DNA from: Candidatus Bathyarchaeota archaeon CG07_land_8_20_14_0_80_47_9
Lineage (GTDB): Archaea > Thermoproteota > Bathyarchaeia > Bathyarchaeales > Bathycorpusculaceae
DNA length: 5,356 nt
Assembly: GCA_002779555.1 (NCBI GenBank)
Contig: PEWI01000079.1
Location: 7,289 to 12,644, forward strand
Direction of reading: 5' to 3'
Each line of letters begins with the position of its first letter. The stretch's first letter is position 1. The notes under the pieces were generated by a model that was given only the letters and a program-made list of their open reading frames with translations, was not told where the DNA came from and ran no database searches. Positions 1 to 4,792 of this stretch are shown here, in pieces. The translations under genes were made by a program, and so were the position numbers.

Positions 1-1
1 T

Positions 2-31
2 AGGCCTATCATGGACCGTTGGAGGAAATGA
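2..31 (+). CDS. Possible C-terminal tail of an upstream gene
   Basis: Frame 2 is open from the left edge and reads RPIMDRWRK before a TGA at 29-31. This could be the last nine codons of a gene lying mostly outside the window, because genes here are tightly spaced and a Shine-Dalgarno-like GGAGGAA follows at once. Nine residues are too few to identify a family. Frame 1 starts with a stop codon at the window edge, and frame 3 is open straight into S17e, so the upstream gene's frame is not certain. Low confidence. Confidence 0.25.
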   Translation, partial: RPIMDRWRK

Positions 32-49
32 GCAGTCAAGTGCCCACTC

Positions 50-58
50 GGAGGAAAG
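50..58 (+). promoter_or_regulatory. Shine-Dalgarno for S17e
   Basis: GGAGGAAAG is a strong match to the archaeal anti-Shine-Dalgarno. From the GGAGG core it lies 11 bases before the TTG at 66 that begins S17e, but only 6 bases before an ATG at 61 in another frame. That ATG opens a five-codon reading frame (MAWEM) ending at TAA 76-78. A similar GGAGGAA at 21-27 sits too close (2 bases) to the ATG at 28 to be an ideal site for it. Confidence 0.6.
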
Positions 59-65
59 CAATGGC

Positions 66-317
66 TTGGGAAATGTAAGGACTGACCAAATAAAGCGAAC
101 AGCCAGGGAGCTTATCAGACGTTTCCCTGACAAATTCTCCAACAATTTTGAAGAAAACAAACACCTTGTAGGCCTACTTACACAAGGAACAACCATAAAA
201 ATAAGAAACCAGATAGCAGGCTACATAACCCACAGCCTCGTAGGAGAGGAAGAAGAAATTCCAAGCGAGGCCCTCCCACAGCAAGAAGCGTCAGGAGAAG
301 ACCAGGCGCCCGACTGA
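66..317 (+). CDS. rps17e: Small ribosomal subunit protein S17e (eS17)
   Basis: This is an 83-residue protein of the archaeal/eukaryotic S17e family, a structural component of the 30S subunit with no bacterial counterpart. Residues 1-35 carry the family's MGN[VI]R-x-IKRTARELI start, the PDKFS-x-NFE-x-NK segment and the basic first helices. Residues 43-56 (TIKIRNQIAGYITH) are the second conserved block. Archaeal members often end near residue 60-65. Here a tail of about 20 residues follows, rich in Glu, Asp, Gln and Pro and probably disordered. The TTG at 66 is chosen because MGNVR is the normal N-terminus and the open frame upstream offers no ATG or GTG. A Shine-Dalgarno at 50-54 serves it, though an out-of-frame ATG at 61 is better spaced. 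The next gene on the same strand begins 43 bases downstream and may be co-transcribed. Confidence 0.95.
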   Translation: MGNVRTDQIKRTARELIRRFPDKFSNNFEENKHLVGLLTQGTTIKIRNQIAGYITHSLVGEEEEIPSEALPQQEASGEDQAPD

Positions 318-360
318 GAGCTTCTGACACAGCAGAAGTAAATGAAAGGAGCAGAGGCAC

Positions 361-735
361 ATGATGGACGAATACAGAAAAGGATGGGCATTACGTTACT
401 TGCGCGAAGCAAGAGCCGAGCTTGAGGCCGCAAGAAAAATGCCTTACATGGCTCCAAGCCTTGTTTTGGAAGCGATTAGAAAAGCGCGGAACGCCATCTA
501 TTACAGTCTCGGAGAACCCGCATTCATAGAGATTGTCATACGGGAAACGGCGGAAAGAGCACAGACGATAGAAGACCCCGTTCTAAAGTGCTTGGTAGAA
601 ATTGAAGGAACGATACAGCGGCTTGCCCAGGTTGAAGAGATGGACGGCGAAAGAGCAATGAAACAAGCGGGCGACCTAGTGCAGTTGGCTTCAGACATAG
701 TTGAAACTGTAATTGGAGAAAAAATAGAGGACTAG
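361..735 (+). CDS. Small all-helical protein of unknown function
   Basis: I do not recognise this 124-residue protein with certainty. It appears entirely alpha-helical, with amphipathic helices at about residues 3-26, 32-50, 54-67, 73-93 and 96-119. It has no signal peptide, membrane segment or Cys pairs. The first two helices (YLREARAELEAARK, then LEAIRKARNAIYYSLGEP) resemble the layout of HEPN-type helical bundles. The protein contains no histidine at all, so the catalytic R-x4-6-H of HEPN ribonucleases is absent, and any relationship would be to a non-catalytic scaffold or binding version. The ATG at 361 is preferred over the adjacent ATG at 364 because AAAGGAG at 345-351 lies 9 bases ahead, and an in-frame TGA at 343-345 bars a longer start. 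It follows S17e by 43 bases on the same strand, so co-expression with ribosomal protein synthesis is plausible. It ends 7 bases before the converging aminotransferase gene. Confidence 0.8.
   Translation: MMDEYRKGWALRYLREARAELEAARKMPYMAPSLVLEAIRKARNAIYYSLGEPAFIEIVIRETAERAQTIEDPVLKCLVEIEGTIQRLAQVEEMDGERAMKQAGDLVQLASDIVETVIGEKIED
719..724 (-). terminator. Oligo-T terminator for the aminotransferase
   Basis: Read on the minus strand, six consecutive T residues lie about 20 bases past the aminotransferase stop codon. Archaeal RNA polymerase terminates intrinsically at short T-tracts without needing a hairpin, so this is a plausible end point. It overlaps the last codons of the converging gene. 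The support is positional only. Confidence 0.4.
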
Positions 736-742
736 GGAAAGA

Positions 743-1915
743 TTACCTGTTTTTGAGAGCCTTAGCTATTCGGTCTAGAGCCTTCTTGATGTTTTCAACC
801 GAATTAGCGAAGGACAAACGCAGGTAGCCCTCACCGTATTTTCCGAAGGATGTTCCAGGCAGAACCGCCACGCCTGCCGTATTAAGCAAGTAATCGCCGA
901 GCTTGCGGCAATCCATGCCTGTTCTTGTTATGTTTGGAAACACATAGAAAGCTCCACGCGGTTTCTTGCACGTGATGCCCTCAATGTTGTTCAAGCCTGA
1001 GACTATGACTTCTCTCCGCTTCTTGAACTCGGCATCCATCTTCTCCGGCTCTGTTTGCGGTCCCTTCAGTGCTTCGACGCCGGCCATCTGGGTAAAGGCG
1101 CATGTGCACGAGTTCGAGTTAGTCATCAGCTGCGCAACTTTCAAGGCTAAGTCTTTCTGCATCACGCCATAGCCGAGTCTCCAGCCGGTCATGGCGTAAG
1201 TTTTCGAGAAACCGTCTAGCAGTATCGTTTTCTCCTTCATTCCGCTGAACTGAGTGATGCTTTCATGTTTGCCCTCGTAGATTATTCTGCTGTAAATCTC
1301 GTCCGCAAGAACGAACACATCGTCCCTGTCTGTGATGCAGTCGGCAATGACTTTCAATTGCTCCCTTGTTATTACTCCGCCCGTCGGGTTCTCAGGGGAG
1401 TTGATGATTATCATCTTAGTCTTCTTGGTTATTTTCTGTTTAACGTATTCAGGGTCAAGACTGAAGTCGTTCTCCTCTTTAAGGGGTATGGGCACGGGTT
1501 TGGCGCCGACAAAGTTTATCAAAGACTCGTAGATTGGAAAGCCCGGGTTCGGGTAGAGCACTTCGTCACCGGGATTCACCAAGGCCAGTATGCTGAAGAA
1601 CATTATCGGCTTGGCGCCAGGCGTCACGACAACCTCGTCTGCGCTGACGCTTATGTTTCGTGTTTTGGAAACGTATTCTGCGATGGCTTGCCTTAGTTCT
1701 GGAATGCCTGCGGATGGAACGTAGTGAGTGTAGCCTGAATTCATGGCCTTTGTGGCGGCTTCTTTGATGTTTCTTGGTGTGTCAAAATCTGGTTCGCCGA
1801 TTTCCAAGTGCACAACATCTTTCCCTTGTTTCTCAAGTGCTTTCGCCTTGGCGAGCACCTCAAAGGCTGTTTCGGTTCCTAGAGTTTCCATTCTCTTTGC
1901 AAAGATGCAGTCCAC
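743..1915 (-). CDS. PLP-dependent class I/II aminotransferase, aspartate/alanine-type
   Basis: This is a 390-residue, full-length fold type I aminotransferase, a soluble cytoplasmic enzyme usually acting as a dimer. Visible landmarks are YTHYVPSAG at 62-70 (substrate-end tyrosine region), NPTG at 176-179 (Asn contacts PLP), DEIY at 205-208 (Asp contacts the pyridine nitrogen), SKTYAMTGWRLGY at 237-249 with the Schiff-base lysine K238 and R246, and R366 in YLRLSFANS, which binds the substrate alpha-carboxylate. The set matches archaeal class I-gamma AspC-like enzymes. That group includes aspartate, alanine:glyoxylate and kynurenine/2-aminoadipate-type activities, so the exact substrate cannot be read from motifs. 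The neighbouring hydroxypyruvate/glyoxylate reductase and glycerate 2-kinase favour a serine- or alanine-glyoxylate type role (inference). The start is GTG at 1913-1915, directly preceded by an in-frame TGA, with GGTGAT at 1920-1925 as Shine-Dalgarno. It lies 86 bases downstream of the reductase gene with its own promoter candidate. Confidence 0.93.
   Translation of the reverse strand: MDCIFAKRMETLGTETAFEVLAKAKALEKQGKDVVHLEIGEPDFDTPRNIKEAATKAMNSGYTHYVPSAGIPELRQAIAEYVSKTRNISVSADEVVVTPGAKPIMFFSILALVNPGDEVLYPNPGFPIYESLINFVGAKPVPIPLKEENDFSLDPEYVKQKITKKTKMIIINSPENPTGGVITREQLKVIADCITDRDDVFVLADEIYSRIIYEGKHESITQFSGMKEKTILLDGFSKTYAMTGWRLGYGVMQKDLALKVAQLMTNSNSCTCAFTQMAGVEALKGPQTEPEKMDAEFKKRREVIVSGLNNIEGITCKKPRGAFYVFPNITRTGMDCRKLGDYLLNTAGVAVLPGTSFGKYGEGYLRLSFANSVENIKKALDRIAKALKNR
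750..754 (+). terminator. Oligo-T terminator for the S17e unit
   Basis: Five consecutive T residues on the plus strand start 15 bases past the TAG at 733-735 that ends the plus-strand unit. They lie inside the 3' end of the converging aminotransferase gene. Together with the minus-strand T-tract at 719-724 they would form overlapping back-to-back terminators. A run of five is short, so confidence is low. Confidence 0.3.
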
Positions 1916-1919
1916 TCAA

Positions 1920-1925
1920 ATCACC
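1920..1925 (-). promoter_or_regulatory. Shine-Dalgarno of the aminotransferase
   Basis: GGTGAT on the minus strand lies 4 bases ahead of the GTG start. Because a stop codon immediately precedes that GTG in frame, the site and the stop together fix the start. Confidence 0.65.
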
Positions 1926-1961
1926 TTTATGTGAAAGGAAATTAGAGGTAGGAAGACAGGG

Positions 1962-1969
1962 GTATTTAA
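1962..1969 (-). promoter_or_regulatory. TATA-like box of the aminotransferase
   Basis: TTAAATAC on the minus strand lies about 47 bases upstream of the GTG start. Archaeal transcription normally begins about 25 bases downstream of the box centre. That would give a leader of about 25 bases containing the GGTGAT site. The match to the archaeal TATA consensus is fair. No experimental start is known. Confidence 0.45.
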
Positions 1970-1972
1970 CTA

Positions 1973-1993
1973 TTGCAGTTTGGTCAACTGCAA
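1973..1993. promoter_or_regulatory. Perfect 8-bp inverted repeat, candidate operator
   Basis: TTGCAGTT and its exact reverse complement AACTGCAA flank a 5-base spacer (TGGTC). The repeat lies 9 bases past the reductase stop codon. On the minus strand it is immediately upstream of the TATA-like box of the aminotransferase, where the BRE/TFB contact would fall. It is therefore placed like an operator for a dimeric regulator. It could instead be an RNA hairpin at the end of the reductase transcript, but no T-run follows it on the minus strand. The symmetry is seen; the role is inferred. Confidence 0.5.
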
Positions 1994-2001
1994 AACGATG
2001 T

Positions 2002-3006
2002 TTAAAACTGCTTTGTTAACGGTCGCACTTTCAGCACGTCAGGGTTGACGAGGTTTGGCGGTTTCTTCCCTCCAAAGAACGCTATGAGATTGTCGGCAAC
2101 CATCTCTGCCATCTTGGAGCGGGTTTCGTAGCTAGCGCTTGATATGTGTGGAGCAACAACCACATTGTCAAGTTTAAGTAGAGGATTGTCCAGCGGCGTA
2201 GGTTCTTGTTCGAAAACGTCAAGTCCAGCACCTGCTATTCTGCCTTCATTGAGAGCGTCGTACAGGGCTTTTTCGTCAACAACGGGTCCTCGAGAATTGT
2301 TTATCAGGTAAGCAGTCTTCTTCATTAGCCTGAGCTTTTCAGCGTTTATCAGATGATGCGTCTCCTTCATAAGTGGAACGTGAATGCTTACAAAGTCAGA
2401 CTGCTTCAAAAGCGTGTCCAAGTCGACTTTCTTTGCGCCGAAGTCCTTCTCCATCTCTGGTCTCGGTATCACGTCATAGAAGAGAATTTTCATGCTGAAC
2501 CCTGTTGCCCTCTTCGCTACAGCGTAGCCTATTCTTCCTGCGCCCACGATGCCTATGGTCGCGCCGTAAACGTCTCTGCCCTGCAGCATGGCGGGGTGCC
2601 AGCCGACCTTCCATCTTCCCGTGCGCACATATTTGTCAGCTTCAACGACCCGCCTTGCAAGAGCCATCAGAAGCGCCCACGCGAAATCAGCCGTCGTGTC
2701 TGTCAAAACCTCAGGCGTGTTAGAAACGTAAATACCTCTTTTCGTTGCTTCTTGCACGTCTACGTTGTCAAAGCCCACAGCCAACTGTGCAATCATCCTC
2801 AGTTTAGGTGCTGCATCAAAGACTTCAGCGTCTATCTTGTCGGACAGCAACGTGGCAAGAGCATCAACATCTTTGGCTTTCTCTATGATGGTCTTCTTTG
2901 GCGGCGGAGCATACTCAGGCCAAACTTTAGCGTCAAATCTTTCCTTGATTATCTTTAGCCCTCTTTCGGGAAGTTCACGAGTGACATAAACCTTAGGTTT
3001 CGGCAC
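2002..3006 (-). CDS. gyaR: D-2-hydroxyacid dehydrogenase, glyoxylate/hydroxypyruvate reductase type
   Basis: This is a 334-residue NAD(P)H-dependent reductase converting glyoxylate to glycolate and/or hydroxypyruvate to D-glycerate. Residue numbers here count from the longer TTG start at 3033; subtract 9 for the chosen start. The Rossmann motif GIVGAGRIG is at 161-169 with D187 at the end of the second strand. The catalytic triad is R248 in NNSRGPVVDE, E277 in FEQEP and H296 in APHISSA. LAVGFDNVD at 84-92 and GAGLDVF at 268-274 also fit the family, as does the length. GTG at 3004-3006 is preferred: it gives the usual MPKPKVYVTRELPE-type N-terminus and has GGTGG at 3012-3016. The TTG at 3033 has no good Shine-Dalgarno. 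It is divergent from glycerate 2-kinase and upstream of the aminotransferase, which suits a hydroxypyruvate-to-glycerate role. Other hydroxyacid substrates remain possible. Confidence 0.92.
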   Translation of the reverse strand: MPKPKVYVTRELPERGLKIIKERFDAKVWPEYAPPPKKTIIEKAKDVDALATLLSDKIDAEVFDAAPKLRMIAQLAVGFDNVDVQEATKRGIYVSNTPEVLTDTTADFAWALLMALARRVVEADKYVRTGRWKVGWHPAMLQGRDVYGATIGIVGAGRIGYAVAKRATGFSMKILFYDVIPRPEMEKDFGAKKVDLDTLLKQSDFVSIHVPLMKETHHLINAEKLRLMKKTAYLINNSRGPVVDEKALYDALNEGRIAGAGLDVFEQEPTPLDNPLLKLDNVVVAPHISSASYETRSKMAEMVADNLIAFFGGKKPPNLVNPDVLKVRPLTKQF

Positions 3007-3011
3007 AATGT

Positions 3012-3016
3012 CCACC
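3012..3016 (-). promoter_or_regulatory. Shine-Dalgarno deciding the reductase start
   Basis: GGTGG on the minus strand lies 5 bases before the GTG at 3004-3006. The longer alternative start (TTG 3031-3033) has only AAAGAG nearby. This supports the shorter protein. Confidence 0.5.
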
Positions 3017-3038
3017 AAACTTTGATTCTGCAAAACTC

Positions 3039-3060
3039 TTTATTAGCATTAACTTATTAC
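3039..3060. promoter_or_regulatory. AT-rich divergent promoter region
   Basis: This AT-rich segment between the two divergent genes holds TTTATTAG (3039-3046) and CTTATTAC (3053-3060). On the minus strand these read CTAATAAA and GTAATAAG, so each is a weak TATA-like element in either direction. Spacing of about 25 bases puts minus-strand initiation near 3017-3031 (leader to the GTG at 3006) and plus-strand initiation near 3068-3082 (leader to the ATG at 3104). Both placements argue against the longer TTG starts. Which box serves which gene cannot be told from sequence alone. Confidence 0.4.
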
Positions 3061-3103
3061 ACTTACGCATCAACCCTTGGAAAATCAGCAACAGGCAACC
3101 CAA

Positions 3104-4480
3104 ATGACGACGATAAAAAACAAAGAGCAACTCATAAGCAACGGTGAAACTCGTTCTGACCGAAAAGCCAGAGCCTTAGCACTGGAAAGCCTTGAGGTCG
3201 CGTTGAAAGCCGCTGACCCCATTCAGATAATAAAATCGAAACTCTCACTCAAAAACTCAACTCTGCGTGTTAACAGCTATTCCTTCAACCTAGTAAAATT
3301 CAAGAACATCTACGTTGTAGGCGGAGGCAAAGCAACTGGCGCGATGGCCTACGCCCTAGAACAAGTCGTGGGTAAACGGATAACGAAGGGACTTGTTAAC
3401 GTGCCGCACGGAACCAAGTCAAAAACAGCCACAATTGAGCTTCATGAAGCAAGCCACCCAGTCCCAGACGAGTCTGGCGTAGAAGGAACGCGCCGCATGC
3501 TGGAAATCGCAGAACAAGCAGAAAAAGACGACCTTGTGATATGCTTGATCTCAGGAGGCGGCTCCAGCCTCATGCCACTGCCACGAAACGGTATTTCAAT
3601 CAATGACAAGAAAGAAATAACGAACGCCCTACTCAAGTGCGGCGCAACCATAAACGAATTCAACACCGTCCGAAAACACACTTCAGATTTCAAGGGAGGC
3701 TGGCTCGCAAAGAAAGCGTACCCCGCCACAATTCTGAACCTCATCCTTTCTGACGTTGTAGGTGACCCGGTGGATTCCATTGCATCCGGCCCAACCGTGC
3801 CAGATTCAACAACCTTCGGAGACGCGGTAAAGGTTCTAGAAAAATACAAACTATGGGATAAAACGCCAGCATCCATTCAGAAAGTCTTGTGTGACGGCGA
3901 GAAAGGCCTAATCCCAGAAACCCCCAAGGCTGGTGATGAAGCATTTAAGAAAGTTTACAATGTCATCGTTGGGAACAACAGGCTTGCAAGCCTCGCCTCA
4001 TGCAAACACGGCAAAGTGAAGGGCTTGAACACTCTCCTGTTGACGGCAACCCTAGAAGGTGAAGCCAGACACGTTGGAACCGTTCTTGCCACGATAGCCC
4101 GTGAAATTGTGACATCTGGAAACCCTGTCAGAAAACCAGCCTGCATAGTCGCCGGGGGAGAAATGACAGTGACAGTCACTGGGAAAGGCAAAGGCGGAAG
4201 AAACCAGGAAATGGCTCTGGCAGCCGCAATGAAAATCGGCGGCACGGACGGAGTGGTCATAGCTTCGCTGAGCACGGATGGCGTAGACGGCCCAACAGAT
4301 GCTGCTGGAGCAGTAATGGATGGGAAAACCTTGGCAAAAGCTTCACAGTTGAGGTTGGCTCCCCAGAGGTTTTTGGCTGATAATGATTCGTACAATTTCT
4401 TCTCGAAGCTCGGCGACCTCGTGTTGACTGGCCCTACGGGCACGAACGTTAATGACGTATCTGTCATAATAGTCCTGTAA
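3104..4480 (+). CDS. gckA: Glycerate 2-kinase, class II (MOFRL family)
   Basis: This 458-residue enzyme phosphorylates D-glycerate with ATP to 2-phospho-D-glycerate in the cytoplasm. The N-terminal DUF4147-type domain has GGGKATG at residues 73-79 (K76 matches the family's catalytic lysine), HPVPD at 118-122, the glycine loop SGGGSSL at 150-156, NTVRKH at 187-192, LSDVVGDP at 215-222 and IASGPTVPD at 226-234. The C-terminal MOFRL domain has GGEMTVTV at 351-358, GKGGRNQE at 362-369 (R366 fits the second catalytic basic residue), STDGVDGPTDAAG at 390-402 and TGPTGTNVND at 442-451. The length is normal. A TTG at 3077 would add 9 residues. The ATG at 3104 is chosen because the family's N-terminus is typically M-x-I-K-N-x-x-x-L-x-S-N-G and the promoter boxes at 3039-3060 would leave the TTG almost leaderless. 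Neither start has a clear Shine-Dalgarno. The gene is divergent from the hydroxypyruvate-type reductase that would supply its substrate, and is followed after 21 bases by the ubiquitin-like gene. Confidence 0.95.
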   Translation: MTTIKNKEQLISNGETRSDRKARALALESLEVALKAADPIQIIKSKLSLKNSTLRVNSYSFNLVKFKNIYVVGGGKATGAMAYALEQVVGKRITKGLVNVPHGTKSKTATIELHEASHPVPDESGVEGTRRMLEIAEQAEKDDLVICLISGGGSSLMPLPRNGISINDKKEITNALLKCGATINEFNTVRKHTSDFKGGWLAKKAYPATILNLILSDVVGDPVDSIASGPTVPDSTTFGDAVKVLEKYKLWDKTPASIQKVLCDGEKGLIPETPKAGDEAFKKVYNVIVGNNRLASLASCKHGKVKGLNTLLLTATLEGEARHVGTVLATIAREIVTSGNPVRKPACIVAGGEMTVTVTGKGKGGRNQEMALAAAMKIGGTDGVVIASLSTDGVDGPTDAAGAVMDGKTLAKASQLRLAPQRFLADNDSYNFFSKLGDLVLTGPTGTNVNDVSVIIVL

Positions 4481-4501
4481 AAGCCAAGAGAGGTAGAAAG
4501 G

Positions 4502-4786
4502 ATGGCTGTGACCTTCAGGTTTATCGGAAGCCTTCGGAGTATGGCTGGGAAAAGCAAATTCGCACTCGATCTCGAAAACGGCGTCCCTCTAAGTGGAGCC
4601 ATAAAAAAGATTGTTGACAAACTGCCTAAGCTTATGCGGGTGCTGATCGATTCAGAGCACGAAAGTACAGCATCAAACACGCTCATGCTCGTTAACGGAA
4701 AGGACATCAGCGTCCTAGATGGTTTAGAAACCCTGCTCAAAGATGGGGATGAAGTGACTCTTGTTCCAATCCTTCATGGAGGATAA
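4502..4786 (+). CDS. Ubiquitin-fold MoaD/ThiS/SAMP-like protein
   Basis: This 94-residue beta-grasp protein carries a C-terminal Gly-Gly (PILHGG) as the very last residues, so no processing would be needed before adenylation by an E1-like enzyme. The fold is readable as beta strand 1 (VTFRFIGSL, 3-11), strand 2 (KFALDLENG, 19-27), a helix (SGAIKKIVDKLPKLMRVLID, 31-50), a strand with LMLVNGKDI (61-69), then LLKDGDEVTLVPIL (78-91), the common ending of MoaD-like proteins. Known roles of this group are sulfur donation as a C-terminal thiocarboxylate (molybdopterin/tungstopterin, thiamine, tRNA thiolation) and SAMP-type conjugation to lysines. Which applies cannot be decided here, as no moaE, E1 or other pterin gene is in view. 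GAGGT at 4490-4494 is 7 bases before the ATG. The gene lies between glycerate 2-kinase (21-base gap) and the CofE-like ligase (6-base gap), so it is probably co-transcribed with both. Confidence 0.9.
   Translation: MAVTFRFIGSLRSMAGKSKFALDLENGVPLSGAIKKIVDKLPKLMRVLIDSEHESTASNTLMLVNGKDISVLDGLETLLKDGDEVTLVPILHGG
4778..4783 (+). promoter_or_regulatory. Shine-Dalgarno overlapping the Gly-Gly codons
   Basis: GGAGGA is both the two terminal glycine codons of the ubiquitin-like gene and a strong ribosome binding site 9 bases before the ATG at 4793. It fixes the start of the CofE-like gene and implies translational coupling. Confidence 0.7.
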
Positions 4787-4792
4787 AGCTGC

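Noticed and set aside
168..177. Ten-base palindrome GTAGGCCTAC
   Set aside because: It lies within conserved S17e coding sequence, is short, and has no partner site or promoter nearby; likely chance.
342..470. Short ATG frame overlapping the start of the helical gene
   Set aside because: It lacks a Shine-Dalgarno of its own (AAAGGAG lies after its ATG), and the overlapping 124-residue frame has a proper site and coherent helices.
361..735. HEPN ribonuclease or toxin assignment for the helical protein
   Set aside because: There is no histidine in the protein, so the catalytic motif is missing, and no nucleotidyltransferase-type partner gene is adjacent.
1265..1696. 143-codon plus-strand frame opposite the aminotransferase
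   Set aside because: It is antisense to the conserved catalytic core of the aminotransferase and resembles no family.
1973..1993. Classical rho-independent terminator for the reductase
   Set aside because: The hairpin is perfect but is followed on the minus strand by TAGTTAAATACC, not a T-run. An operator reading fits its position better.
2353..2958. 201-codon plus-strand frame opposite the reductase
   Set aside because: It is a shadow of the conserved dehydrogenase. Its Cys- and His-rich composition without pattern is typical of antisense reading.
3442..3876. 144-codon minus-strand frame inside the glycerate kinase
   Set aside because: It is antisense to conserved kinase motifs, with no ribosome binding site or domain evidence.
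3955..4740. 261-codon open frame on the minus strand across the glycerate kinase 3' end and the ubiquitin-like gene
   Set aside because: It is wholly antisense to two well-recognised genes, spans their junction, has no recognisable domain and is Ser/Pro/Phe-rich like a shadow frame.
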